This document shows positions 1-7,982 of a stretch of DNA of 64,000 nucleotides, in pieces (positions within the stretch are counted from its first letter, which is position 1; every line of letters begins with the position of its first letter). The position numbers and the translations under genes are program-made. Source of the stretch: Luteitalea sp. (GTDB lineage: Bacteria; Acidobacteriota; Vicinamibacteria; Vicinamibacterales; Vicinamibacteraceae); assembly GCA_009377605.1 (NCBI GenBank), contig WHTT01000029.1, forward strand, positions 247 through 64,246, read 5' to 3'. The notes under the pieces were generated by a model. The model was not told the DNA's origin. It searched no databases and saw only the letters and a list, made by a program, of their open reading frames with translations.

Positions 1-142
1 GGTACCGGTCCGGCTGTGCCACGCCCTGTGGCACGCGACCTGGCGTGGCCGCGCAGGCCGCAGCACCGGCGAGCAGCAGAACCGCGCCGAGCCGGGCGAG
101 CGCCGACCGGCGCGGCGCGGCTCGCGTCGGTGTCAGAGTCAT
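1..142 (-). CDS. Lipoprotein, N-terminal part only (possibly BamD-like)
   Basis: An open frame starts at the ATG complementary to 140-142 and runs off the left edge (47 codons visible). The first residues are basic, then comes a hydrophobic stretch ending LLLAGAAAC, a lipobox-like sequence with the lipidated Cys near residue 30. After the Cys the sequence is small and Ala/Pro/Gly-rich. The start overlaps the stop of the epimerase gene by ATGA, so the two are probably co-transcribed. An outer-membrane assembly lipoprotein of the BamD/TPR type would fit the gene neighbourhood, but the domain that would prove it lies outside the window. Lipoprotein signal: fairly sure. BamD: a guess. Confidence 0.6.
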   Translation of the reverse strand, partial: MTLTPTRAAPRRSALARLGAVLLLAGAAACAATPGRVPQGVAQPDRY

Positions 143-1131
143 CCCTTGATCGCCTCGGGATGATCCGAGCCGCGCAAAGACTGGACGAGCGATTGCGAAA
201 TCGTGCTGAGCCATTGATACTCTGCGTGAAGTCCTTCTTCGAGGGTCGTCTCGGGTGAAAAGCCGAGCTCTTGGCGCGCGCGCGATGTGTCAGCGTACGT
301 ATCGCGCATGTCGCCTCGTTGCGCCGGAAGTCGCTCTATCTTCAGAGGTCTTCCCATCAGCTGCTCGATGAGGGCGAGAACCTGATTCACCGACACCCGA
401 GAGCCCCCGCCGACGTTGTAGACGCGTCCGGCGCCTCCACGGCTTGCGGCCGCCAGGGCCGCCGAAACGGCGTCGCCAACGAACGTGAAATCGCGCGTTT
501 GCTCGCCGTCGCCATACAGGGTGACGGCGCGCCCCTCGATGGCGGCCTTGAGAAAGCGGTGAAACGCCATGTCTGGTCGTTGCCGCGGCCCATAGACCGT
601 GAAGTAGCGGAGTGAGACAGCCGGGACGCCGTACGACTGGCAATACAGGTGGCACAGGTGCTCGGCAGCCAGCTTGCTCACACCATAGGGCGAGAGCGGC
701 TGGAGGCGCGCCTCTTCTCGCATGGGAATGGACGCCTCGTCACCGTATACCGACGAGGTGGACGCGTACACGAAACGCTCGAGCCGCACCACCGTACATG
801 CTTCGAGGAGGCGCTGCGTCGCGTCGATGTTGTCTCGAACATAGACGTCGAAGTCCCGTCCCCAACTCTTGCGAACGCCGGGCTGCGCCGCCATGTGGAA
901 GACGTGCGTCACGTCACGGAGCAGCGGCGCGAGCTCCGCATCCTGAAGTCGCGCTTCCTGGAGTTGGAACTTTGGATGCGCGTGGCAGGCGTGGAGGTTG
1001 GCCTCCTTGAGCGCCCGCGTATAGTAGTCGGTAAATGCATCGAGGCCAACGACTTCCGCCTCCTGCGCCAGCAGCCGCTCACACAGGTGCGATCCAATGA
1101 AGCCGGCCGCACCGGTCACGAGTGCCCTCAT
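139..1131 (-). CDS. NAD-dependent nucleotide-sugar epimerase/dehydratase
   Basis: Extended short-chain dehydrogenase/reductase of 330 residues, normal for UDP-sugar 4-epimerases. The NAD-binding GxxGxxG motif is at residues 7-13 (TGAAGFIG) and the catalytic Tyr149-x3-Lys153 (YGVSK) follows the STSSVYG segment that carries the catalytic Ser/Thr. The closest-looking group is UDP-glucuronate 4-epimerase (DYYTRALKEANL, RYFTVYGPRQRPDMA), so epimerisation of a UDP-sugar for surface polysaccharide is the best guess. The substrate cannot be read from sequence. The start overlaps the thioesterase stop by 4 bp and its own stop overlaps the next lipoprotein gene, indicating translational coupling. Confidence 0.85.
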   Translation of the reverse strand: MRALVTGAAGFIGSHLCERLLAQEAEVVGLDAFTDYYTRALKEANLHACHAHPKFQLQEARLQDAELAPLLRDVTHVFHMAAQPGVRKSWGRDFDVYVRDNIDATQRLLEACTVVRLERFVYASTSSVYGDEASIPMREEARLQPLSPYGVSKLAAEHLCHLYCQSYGVPAVSLRYFTVYGPRQRPDMAFHRFLKAAIEGRAVTLYGDGEQTRDFTFVGDAVSAALAAASRGGAGRVYNVGGGSRVSVNQVLALIEQLMGRPLKIERLPAQRGDMRDTYADTSRARQELGFSPETTLEEGLHAEYQWLSTISQSLVQSLRGSDHPEAIKG

Positions 1132-1523
1132 GCGAGCGCCTCACGAATTGTCCCGGGCAGGCGGCAGGGCCGCCGCTCACGGTCTAGTGGCGCGTGCACG
1201 GTACGGCCCGTGGCGGTCACCAGGCCGTCGGCGGTGCGGACGACCTGATAATCGAAGCCGACCCGGACGCGCGACACCACACGTCCCGCCGTGCGCACTT
1301 CCAACTCATCGTCATAGAAGCTCGGCCGGAGGTAGGCACAACTGGCTTCCAGCACCGGCAACGAGACTCCGTTCTCCTCCATATCGCGATAGGTCCACCC
1401 AAGCGTTCGGAGCAGCTCGCAGCGGCCGACCTCGAACCAGACGAAGTAGTTGGCGTAGTAGACCACGCCCATTTTGTCGGTCTCCGCATACCGCACGCGG
1501 ACCTTGGTGGCCCCTTCAACCAT
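1128..1523 (-). CDS. YbgC-like acyl-CoA thioesterase (hotdog fold)
   Basis: Small 4-hydroxybenzoyl-CoA thioesterase-family protein of about 131 residues. The hallmark YAETDKMGVVYYANY segment near the N-terminus contains the Asp that acts as catalytic residue in YbgC enzymes. Likely role: hydrolysis of short or medium acyl-CoA thioesters in the cytoplasm; in Proteobacteria the homologue sits in the tol-pal cluster. The ATG at 1521-1523 is preferred; a GTG three codons upstream (1530-1532) is also possible. Either start lies inside the 3' end of rpe, and the stop overlaps the epimerase start by 4 bp. Confidence 0.85.
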   Translation of the reverse strand: MVEGATKVRVRYAETDKMGVVYYANYFVWFEVGRCELLRTLGWTYRDMEENGVSLPVLEASCAYLRPSFYDDELEVRTAGRVVSRVRVGFDYQVVRTADGLVTATGRTVHAPLDRERRPCRLPGTIREALA

Positions 1524-2226
1524 GGGCGTCACCGGTCAGCAGGCTGTCGCGGTCGGACGCGGCGAGACCGCGTGTCGCCGATCGGCGGAGGGCCCTGGTT
1601 GCCTCGCCCGCGTCGTCGGTGCCAAAGATCGTCGTCCCGGCGATCAACACGTCGACGCCAGCATCGACGACGAGGGCGGCGTTGCTGGTATCGATACCAC
1701 CATCAATGGAGACCAGCGCGCGGCTTCCCGTTCGCTCGAGCAGGCCGCGCACCGCCCGTACTTTGGACGTGCTGCGGGGAATGAAGGCCTGTCCGCCGAA
1801 CCCGGGGTTCACCGACATGAGCAGCACGATGTCGAGATCGGCGGCCATTTCTTCGATCGCCGCGATCGGCGTCGAGGGGTTGAGCGCGACGCCGGCCCGG
1901 AGACCGAGCTCCTGAATTCGATGGACCGTGCGGTGCAGATGGGGCGTCGCCTCCACGTGCACGATGAGGTGATTCGCACCTGCTTCCGCGAATGCCTCCA
2001 GATAGCGATCTGGCTCGGTGATCATGAGGTGCACGTCGAGCGGAACGCGGGCCACGCGCTTGAGCGCCGCCACGACCGGCGGGCCAATCGTGATGTTCGG
2101 CACGAAATGGCCATCCATCACGTCCACGTGTATCCAATCGGCGCCTCCCTCCTCGGTCGCGCGGACCGCCTCGCCAAGCGCGGCGAAGTCGGCCGCCAGA
2201 ATAGAGGAGGCGATCCGCACGCTCAT
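1516..2226 (-). CDS. rpe: Ribulose-phosphate 3-epimerase
   Basis: Interconverts D-ribulose 5-phosphate and D-xylulose 5-phosphate in the pentose phosphate pathway. The 236-residue TIM barrel shows the family motifs in order: SSILAADFA at the N-terminus, HVDVMDGHFVPNITIG with metal-binding His and Asp, HLMI, MSVNPGFGGQ (phosphate and active-site loop) and the second catalytic Asp in SIDGGI. The frame stays open much further upstream, but homology begins exactly at the ATG complementary to 2224-2226, which overlaps the stop of the PASTA gene (ATGA), so that start is chosen. The 3' end overlaps the thioesterase start. Confidence 0.95.
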   Translation of the reverse strand: MSVRIASSILAADFAALGEAVRATEEGGADWIHVDVMDGHFVPNITIGPPVVAALKRVARVPLDVHLMITEPDRYLEAFAEAGANHLIVHVEATPHLHRTVHRIQELGLRAGVALNPSTPIAAIEEMAADLDIVLLMSVNPGFGGQAFIPRSTSKVRAVRGLLERTGSRALVSIDGGIDTSNAALVVDAGVDVLIAGTTIFGTDDAGEATRALRRSATRGLAASDRDSLLTGDAHG

Positions 2227-2945
2227 CGACTGACCTCCAAGGAGATCGCATCGCCAGGCGCAATCTGATAGCCGGCCTGCGGTGCCTGCCGCAACACGAT
2301 GCCGGGTGGGACGCCGGGATACTGATAGCTGTTGGTCTCCGCCACGCGAAAGCCGCGCGCCCGCAGCGCCTCGGCTGCGTTGGCGCTGACGGTTCCTATG
2401 AGATCTGGCATGACGTACGAGCGCCCTTGCTCGCCCTGATTCACGAGCAAAGCCACGCCGTCGCTGCGCTGGCCCGCTCCTGGCGCCTGCGCTATCACGC
2501 TGCCGACGGGATAATCGGCTGTCCTCACCACTGCGCCAGACAAGAGCTTCAGGCCGTCGCTTTCGACTCGCAGCGCCGCCGTTCGCTCTGGCGCACCGAC
2601 AAACGACGGGACGGCCCGTGCGCCCGTTCCCGCGCTCACCCACACGCGCACGCTCCGCGGCGGCCGCGTCCGCGTGCCGGCGGTAGGCTCCTGCGCCACG
2701 ATCACGCCTGCTGGCACCGCCGGGTCACGCCGTGCCTGTTCTTCGACCTTCAGCGGCAGGCCGAGGTCGGTCAGCGAACGGCTGGCCACATTGACCGTCC
2801 GGCCGACGAGGCTCGGCACCGCCACATCGCGTGAGCGGACCGCCAGGCGCATGGCAACGCCAAAGGAGATCACGAAGGCAGCCAGGAGGGCGGCTCCGAG
2901 TATGACAAACCGTCCCGCACCCCAGACACGCGTCGAGAGCGCCAT
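2223..2945 (-). CDS. Membrane-anchored PASTA-domain protein
   Basis: About 240 residues: one N-terminal transmembrane helix (about residues 10-32), then three consecutive PASTA-type repeats (about 40-108, 109-173 and 175-240), each with the xVPDL/xVPSxxG opening and a V..Q.P..G turn (for example VAQEPTAGTRT, IAQAPGAGQRS, LRQAPQAGYQI). PASTA domains elsewhere bind peptidoglycan fragments on penicillin-binding proteins and PknB-type kinases. Here no kinase or transpeptidase domain is attached. The ATG at 2943-2945 is preferred over an in-frame TTG one codon upstream. It lies directly upstream of rpe with a 4-bp overlap. A periplasmic cell-wall-sensing role is inference. Confidence 0.85.
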   Translation of the reverse strand: MALSTRVWGAGRFVILGAALLAAFVISFGVAMRLAVRSRDVAVPSLVGRTVNVASRSLTDLGLPLKVEEQARRDPAVPAGVIVAQEPTAGTRTRPPRSVRVWVSAGTGARAVPSFVGAPERTAALRVESDGLKLLSGAVVRTADYPVGSVIAQAPGAGQRSDGVALLVNQGEQGRSYVMPDLIGTVSANAAEALRARGFRVAETNSYQYPGVPPGIVLRQAPQAGYQIAPGDAISLEVSR

Positions 2946-2990
2946 CAAACTCTTGAATCTACTACAGGTTGCTGTGAATTGCCTAACGCC

Positions 2991-4517
2991 TTACATTGGC
3001 GGCACTTGGAGCTCGGGCAGCGGTCGGCCCGCAAACAGCCTGCGGCAAGGCCGTGCCATGAGGCGCGCCAGGCGCACCGAGCGACTGACACGTGCGCTGT
3101 CGGTCGCGATGCCCGTGTTGGCGTACATCTGCCGGTAGATCTTCGAGATGAGCACAAAGGTCAATCGCGCCTTCATGGAGCTGACAACCTGCGACCGGCC
3201 CCAGATGCTGCGCAGACTGTAGAAGCGGTCCCAGACTCTCTGCGTGCGCCGGCGGATCTCGTCTGGCGTCATGACGGGGTGCGGCACGTAGACCTTGGGC
3301 CGGAGGACCTGGGGTATGAGCCAGTGTCGCGTCACGGGCACGCCCCCGATGCGGTCAGGATCCGCGCCCTTCGACTTCTCCCACGTTGTGAAATCGATCG
3401 TGCCCGGAAAGGGCGTCAACATCACGAATTGCGCGAAGGTGAGATCGGCACGCTCGGCCACCGCAAGGCAGGCGTCGAACGTCTCTGGCTTGTCGCTCGG
3501 CAGGCCGAAGATGAACGAGCCGAGCACGTGCACACCGTGCTGGCGAAAGGCGCGCAGCCGCTCCACCAGCGCGTCGCCACTGGCGTTGAAGTCCTTGTAC
3601 ACGTCTTTCAGGCCCTCGGGCGTCACCGATTCGACGCCGACGAGCGCGCCTTTGATGTGCGCGCGCCGCATGGCCTCCAAGAACTCCGGATCTTCCGCCG
3701 CTTCCATGGTGATCTGCGTGAAGAAGACCGAGTCGTCCGGCAACCGCGCGAGCTGGGCCATCAGCTCGAACCGCTCTGCGCGCGCCGCTTGGAGCTGCTC
3801 GAGCTGTGCGGGATTGCTCCGTCGCGCGGCCATCCGCAGATCGGTCAACGTCACGGGATAGAAATTGTCGTCGGCCAGCGCAATGAAGCGGAAGCCCCGC
3901 CGGCGCAGGTCGACGATCTCCCGGATGATGCAGCCCCAATCGCGTTGACGAGGACGCTGGCCGTCGGTCCTCCAGACCGAGCAGAACGAGCAGTGCTTCG
4001 GGCAGCCGCGCACCGTCTGCACCGACGCCCACATATAGCGCCCGGCCGGCAGCAGCTCCCAACGGCCCGCGAGAAAACGATCGGGCTCGAGGCGTCCACC
4101 CTCGTACACGCGGGCAACAGCTCCTTTGGCACAGTCGCTCAGCACGGTCGACCAGATCTGGTCGCCATCGCCGGTCACGACCGCATGCGCACCGCCGAGC
4201 TGAAACGCCTCGTCTGGATAGAGCGTGGCATGGATGCCGCCAAAGACGACATGGGCGCCAGCCGCCCGCGCCGCGGCGCCCACCTCGTAGCCCCGCAAGG
4301 CATTACCGGTGTGAATCCCGATCCCGACAACGTCTCCCGCCTTCACGGATCCGGCGTCGAAGGGCTCGAGCGTTTCGTCGGCCAGAATTGGGGGACCGTA
4401 ACACTCAGGCGTGGCAGCGGCCAGCACATAGAGCCACCGCGGCGTGATGACGCCAATCCCGAACGAGACGTGGCTCGGATTGATGAGATGAATCGTCATT
4501 GAAGCGGCGGTCAGCAA
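2991..4517 (-). CDS. B12-binding-type radical SAM protein
   Basis: 508 residues. The N-terminal half resembles the cobalamin-binding Rossmann region (VVGIGIHTGNALRGYEVGAAARAAGAHVV followed by GG.H.T). It is followed by the radical SAM cluster motif Cys172-x3-Cys176-x2-Cys179 (RGCPKHCSFC) and a SAM-barrel segment (VGVESVTPEGL). This family includes hopanoid, bacteriochlorophyll and methylthiolation-type enzymes; the substrate is not predictable here. A TTG start at 4517 is chosen because an AAGGAG ribosome-binding site lies about 5 nt upstream; the first ATG is six codons further in and has no such site. It sits between rsmB/zinc ribbon and the PASTA-rpe block. Confidence 0.85.
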   Translation of the reverse strand: MLTAASMTIHLINPSHVSFGIGVITPRWLYVLAAATPECYGPPILADETLEPFDAGSVKAGDVVGIGIHTGNALRGYEVGAAARAAGAHVVFGGIHATLYPDEAFQLGGAHAVVTGDGDQIWSTVLSDCAKGAVARVYEGGRLEPDRFLAGRWELLPAGRYMWASVQTVRGCPKHCSFCSVWRTDGQRPRQRDWGCIIREIVDLRRRGFRFIALADDNFYPVTLTDLRMAARRSNPAQLEQLQAARAERFELMAQLARLPDDSVFFTQITMEAAEDPEFLEAMRRAHIKGALVGVESVTPEGLKDVYKDFNASGDALVERLRAFRQHGVHVLGSFIFGLPSDKPETFDACLAVAERADLTFAQFVMLTPFPGTIDFTTWEKSKGADPDRIGGVPVTRHWLIPQVLRPKVYVPHPVMTPDEIRRRTQRVWDRFYSLRSIWGRSQVVSSMKARLTFVLISKIYRQMYANTGIATDSARVSRSVRLARLMARPCRRLFAGRPLPELQVPPM

Positions 4518-4594
4518 GCATTCTCCTTGCTAGGTAGGGCGGATAGAGCCTGGCGCGACGGTCGCGGCGCGCCGGCCGTCAGGCCGCATCGCAC

Positions 4595-4792
4595 CTAATG
4601 TCCCGCCGGTCGCCGAAAGTCATAGCGGTTGCCTCCCAACCGTCGGCCTTGATTCCACACTTCGCCGCACGCCCGGCAGCGCCAATACGTCGACGGACCA
4701 ATGGTCTTGCTCGTGGTTACCAGATCTGTTGCGCCACAGGAAGGGCACGCGCTCGGCGGGCTGATGGTCTCTGAGTAAGTTGGCTGTTGCAT
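4595..4792 (-). CDS. Small zinc-ribbon protein
   Basis: A 65-residue protein with two CxxC knuckles, Cys16/Cys19 and Cys39/Cys42, spaced as in a one-domain zinc ribbon (PSCGATDL ... YWRCRACGEVW). Such ribbons bind nucleic acid or protein partners, but no specific function can be assigned. The ATG is complementary to 4790-4792. It lies in the minus-strand series between rsmB (183 bp upstream gap) and the radical SAM gene (77 bp downstream gap). Those gaps contain no other recognisable gene. The cysteine pattern supports a real gene rather than a chance frame. Confidence 0.7.
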   Translation of the reverse strand: MQQPTYSETISPPSACPSCGATDLVTTSKTIGPSTYWRCRACGEVWNQGRRLGGNRYDFRRPAGH

Positions 4793-4975
4793 CGGTCAAG
4801 TGTGCGAGGTTGCTCGTCGCCAGAGGCCCCACGGCCAGTCCCCGGCGAGATGACGAGCTTTGATGAGGGCTGGATAAGACCCTACACGAGGCGGGTCGGA
4901 GACAGGACTCAAGAAAGCCAGACTTCGCGCATTTTAGCACGCCCTCCATCTGAACTGGTCAGGAATCGTGCGCGG

Positions 4976-6373
4976 TCAGATTGCGCGCCTCATGACCGCC
5001 GCGAAGAACGCCTCGAGGCCATGCACGTGTGGGAGGGTATGAAAGAAGCCCTCCGCGTCGATGAGCGTTCGCATCGAGTCCGGCACCGGTAGGCTGTTCG
5101 CGCCTATCAATGCAAAGGATTCGTGCTCCGCGAGAAAGCGCGCCACGAGATCCTGGTTCTCTTCCGGCTCGCTCGAGCAGGTGGCGTACACCAGCCGCCC
5201 GCCTGGAGCGACAACCCGTGCCGCTTCGCGGAGCATCACACGCTGAGCTGCCGCAAAACGGATGAGATCGTCCGGCGTCCGCTTCCACCGAATGTCCGGG
5301 TCGCGGCGGATTGTTCCCAAGCCCGAGCAGGGCACGTCGAGCAGCACGCCCTGAAACAGCTCTCGAAACGGCAAGCCGCGTGTTAAATCGATTTGTACGA
5401 CCTGTACCCACTTGGTGCCCGCGCGGGCGAGTGTGTTCCGGAGCAACTGCACGCGCGCGCGCCTCGTGTCCGCTGCGACGATGAGCGACCCAGGCTCCAG
5501 TGCCGCTGCGAGTGCCAACGTCTTACCACCAGGTGAGGCACAGGCATCCAGCACCGGCGCCCTCTCCCCTGCGCAGGTGGCGGCGGCTGCGAGCACGCCG
5601 ACCGCCTGCGATGCTTCGTCCTGCACGGAGCAAGCGCCTTCCTCGAGGGGTGGTGTTCCGAGCGGGTGCCCAGCGGTAACGATCAGCGCCTCTGGCGCGT
5701 AGCGTCCGGGCTGCGTTGCAACGCCGTGAGCTTCGAGCGCCCTTGCCAAAGTAGCCGGCGTCGTGCGTAGCGGATTCGCGCGCAAGGTGAGCGGTGCACT
5801 GCGGTTGTTGAAGCTCGCGATCTCGGCGGCGGCCTGAAACCCGTAACGATCGAGCCAGCGCTCCATGAGCCACGCCGGGTGTGAGAGTGTGACCGCCAGA
5901 TGCTCCAGCGCGCGTTGCCGCCATCGGCGCGCCGCGCCGCTCGCTGATGGTGGCCGCAGTGGGGGGGCTGGTGGAAGGCCAGCGCCTCGCGTGACCGCGA
6001 TTTGGCGCAACGTGGCGTTGATGAACCCGGCGGCCCGTGGGTGATGCGCGCGCTTTACCAGGTCTACCGCTTCGTCGACCACGACTGCCGCCGGCACGCG
6101 TGTCAAGTGGAGGAGTTGGTACGCGCCAAGGCGGAGCACGTCGAGCGATGCAGTGTCGATGGCGTCGAGAGGACGTTTGGCGGCGCGGGTAATCAGGTAG
6201 TCGAGCGCGGCCTGCCAGCGAAGGACGCCGAGGGTGATCTCAGTAGTGAGGGCCCGATCGCGGGCGTCCGCCAGACCGTCGCGCTCGCGCGCCAAGGCAA
6301 TCGGCAGGTCGGTGCCCGTCTCGTGCACGCGACGGAGCGCACGCCACGCCGCCGAGCGAGCTGGAGCCGTCAT
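4976..6373 (-). CDS. rsmB: 16S rRNA (cytosine-967-C5)-methyltransferase
   Basis: RsmB/Sun family, 465 residues. An N-terminal NusB-like RNA-binding domain (about 1-140) is followed by a SAM-dependent methyltransferase domain with motif I DACASPGGKT, the motif IV Cys in DVPCSGLGT and the catalytic Cys of YATCS, the two-cysteine arrangement of m5C RNA methyltransferases. It methylates C967 of 16S rRNA. The start (complement of 6371-6373) overlaps the fmt stop by ATGA, and fmt itself overlaps def, giving the classical def-fmt-rsmB translation-maturation operon. Confidence 0.95.
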   Translation of the reverse strand: MTAPARSAAWRALRRVHETGTDLPIALARERDGLADARDRALTTEITLGVLRWQAALDYLITRAAKRPLDAIDTASLDVLRLGAYQLLHLTRVPAAVVVDEAVDLVKRAHHPRAAGFINATLRQIAVTRGAGLPPAPPLRPPSASGAARRWRQRALEHLAVTLSHPAWLMERWLDRYGFQAAAEIASFNNRSAPLTLRANPLRTTPATLARALEAHGVATQPGRYAPEALIVTAGHPLGTPPLEEGACSVQDEASQAVGVLAAAATCAGERAPVLDACASPGGKTLALAAALEPGSLIVAADTRRARVQLLRNTLARAGTKWVQVVQIDLTRGLPFRELFQGVLLDVPCSGLGTIRRDPDIRWKRTPDDLIRFAAAQRVMLREAARVVAPGGRLVYATCSSEPEENQDLVARFLAEHESFALIGANSLPVPDSMRTLIDAEGFFHTLPHVHGLEAFFAAVMRRAI

Positions 6374-7329
6374 GGGCGCCGACCGTTGAAACGAGCGCCC
6401 ACCTCCAGTCGTCGGCCCGCCAGGAAGTCTCTCGCCGCCATCGCCCGTCGTCCTTCCGGTTGCACCTCGAGCAAGTGTAGTGAGCTGTTGTCACCCGTAG
6501 CGACACGGAGCACATCGCGGTCCGCCTCGACGATGGTCCCGGGAGCGGCGTCAGTTGGAGCGGCGGGCCGAGTGCGTCGCATCATGAGTCGCTGACCGTG
6601 AAGAAACGAGAACGCGCCGGGCCATGGCTGCATCGCGCGCACATGGTTGTGGACGGCCAGCGCGGGTCGGCTCCAGTCGATGAGTCCTTCGTCTTTGCGC
6701 AAGCGCGGCGCGTAGGTCGCCTGTGTGTCATCTTGGGCCGTTTCGTCGACGGCTCCGGCGGCGAGTCGATCGACGGTCTCGCAGAGGAGGGAGGCGCCAA
6801 GTGTCGCGAGCGCCTGCTCGACGTCGCCACTCGTGTCCTCGGGGCCGATGGGATGCCGCCGCTGCGCGAGAGATGCCCCGGCGTCGAGTGCGCTGACCAC
6901 GCGCATGATCGTCACGCCGGTCTCGGCGTCGCCCGCGAGCACCGCTCGTTGGATCGGCGAGGCACCGCGGTAGCGTGGCAACAGTGATGCATGCACGTTG
7001 ATCAAGCCCAGGCGCGGGATGGTGAGGAGAACATCCGGTAGGAGCTTGCCATAAGCAGCAACGACGCCCAGATCCGGCTCGACCGATCGAGCCAGAGCCA
7101 GAAACGCATCGTCTTTGAGCTTGTCCGGCTGCCACACTGGAACGTCGTGTACGAGCGCCAGCGCCTTGATCGGCGAGGATCGGACGACCTGCCCGCGCCC
7201 CCGCGGTCGATCCGGTTGTGTGACCACACCGACGACCGGATGGCGGGATCGCAGCAGTCCCTCTAGCGTGGGTACGGCAAACGTTGGCGTTCCAAAGAAG
7301 ACGATACGGAGCCGCGGCTCATTTGCCAT
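6370..7329 (-). CDS. fmt: Methionyl-tRNA formyltransferase
   Basis: Formylates Met-tRNA(fMet) with 10-formyl-tetrahydrofolate to make the initiator tRNA. At 319 residues it is full length. The N-terminal formyltransferase core has IVFFGTPTFAVPTLEGLL, the folate-site segment INVHASLLPRYRGASPIQRA containing the catalytic His, and the conserved Asp in VSALDAGA. The C-terminal tRNA-binding OB-like domain is also present. It overlaps def upstream by 11 bp and rsmB downstream by 4 bp. It works with def, which later removes the formyl group. Confidence 0.96.
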   Translation of the reverse strand: MANEPRLRIVFFGTPTFAVPTLEGLLRSRHPVVGVVTQPDRPRGRGQVVRSSPIKALALVHDVPVWQPDKLKDDAFLALARSVEPDLGVVAAYGKLLPDVLLTIPRLGLINVHASLLPRYRGASPIQRAVLAGDAETGVTIMRVVSALDAGASLAQRRHPIGPEDTSGDVEQALATLGASLLCETVDRLAAGAVDETAQDDTQATYAPRLRKDEGLIDWSRPALAVHNHVRAMQPWPGAFSFLHGQRLMMRRTRPAAPTDAAPGTIVEADRDVLRVATGDNSSLHLLEVQPEGRRAMAARDFLAGRRLEVGARFNGRRP

Positions 7330-7846
7330 GCGCTCGCCACCACGTTCCCTTCCGTTGGAGCCGCTTCAAACGCCACATGATCGACCAGCGTGAAAGCCGC
7401 CTGAGCCGGTCGAGATACAGCGTGCCCTCCAGGTGGTCCAGCTCATGCTGGAGAACGCGGGCCAGCAGATTCGTCCCTTCGATCGTGCAAGGCTCACCGT
7501 GGCGGTTGAGCCCGCGGACGACGATTCGCCGTGGGCGGCTGACGCGCGCATCGAAGCCAGGCACGCTCAGACAGCCTTCGCGCTGGCGCTGAACGCCTTC
7601 CCTGGCCACGACCTCCGGATTTGCAAGCACCAGGATCTCGTGCGGGTTCCGGCCGATCGACAGATCGATGACCATCAAACGTAGCGGGGCTCCCACCTGA
7701 GGCGCCGCGAGCCCCACACCGGGTGCGGCGTGCACGGTCTCGATCATGCTGTCGACCAGCACCTGCAGCTCATCATCAAACGTCGTGACGGGCCCCGCTG
7801 GCGTATGCAGCATCGAGGCACCGTAGCGAAGGATGGGCTGCGTCAT
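7319..7846 (-). CDS. def: Peptide deformylase
   Basis: Removes the N-formyl group from nascent proteins. All three metal/active-site motifs are intact: GVGLAAPQVG (motif 1), EGCLSVPG (motif 2, Cys ligand) and QHELDHLEG (motif 3, two His ligands and the catalytic Glu). About 175 residues, normal for the family. The ATG at 7844-7846 is preferred; a TTG two codons upstream (7850-7852) is possible. The 5' side abuts the left arm of a 27-bp inverted repeat that separates it from aroC; the 3' end overlaps fmt. Confidence 0.96.
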   Translation of the reverse strand: MTQPILRYGASMLHTPAGPVTTFDDELQVLVDSMIETVHAAPGVGLAAPQVGAPLRLMVIDLSIGRNPHEILVLANPEVVAREGVQRQREGCLSVPGFDARVSRPRRIVVRGLNRHGEPCTIEGTNLLARVLQHELDHLEGTLYLDRLRRLSRWSIMWRLKRLQRKGTWWRAHGK

Positions 7847-7855
7847 GCTCAAAAA

Positions 7856-7982
7856 CAGTGACGAGTGACGAGTGACGAGTGACGAGCCGGCACGCGAGAC
7901 GCCGCGGGCTGCCGGCGTGGTCCATCGCTAGTGTCCTGAAACGTAGGATCTACCCTCACTCGTCACTCGTCACTCGTCACTG
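7856..7982. repeat. 27-bp perfect inverted repeat made of tandem GTGACGA words
   Basis: Left arm 7856-7882 and right arm 7956-7982 are exact reverse complements over 27 bp. Each arm is the word GTGACGA repeated about four times. The spacer is 73 nt. The right arm contains the last codons and stop of aroC (stop complement 7963-7965), and the left arm ends about 10 bp before def. A transcript would fold into a long hairpin, so a terminator or processing role between aroC and def is likely. The same word occurs at 56351-56393. Confidence 0.85.

Noticed and set aside
1516-2643. A 375-codon version of rpe
   Set aside because: The N-terminal 139 codons lie inside the PASTA gene in another frame and match nothing; the ATGA overlap fixes the real start at 2226.
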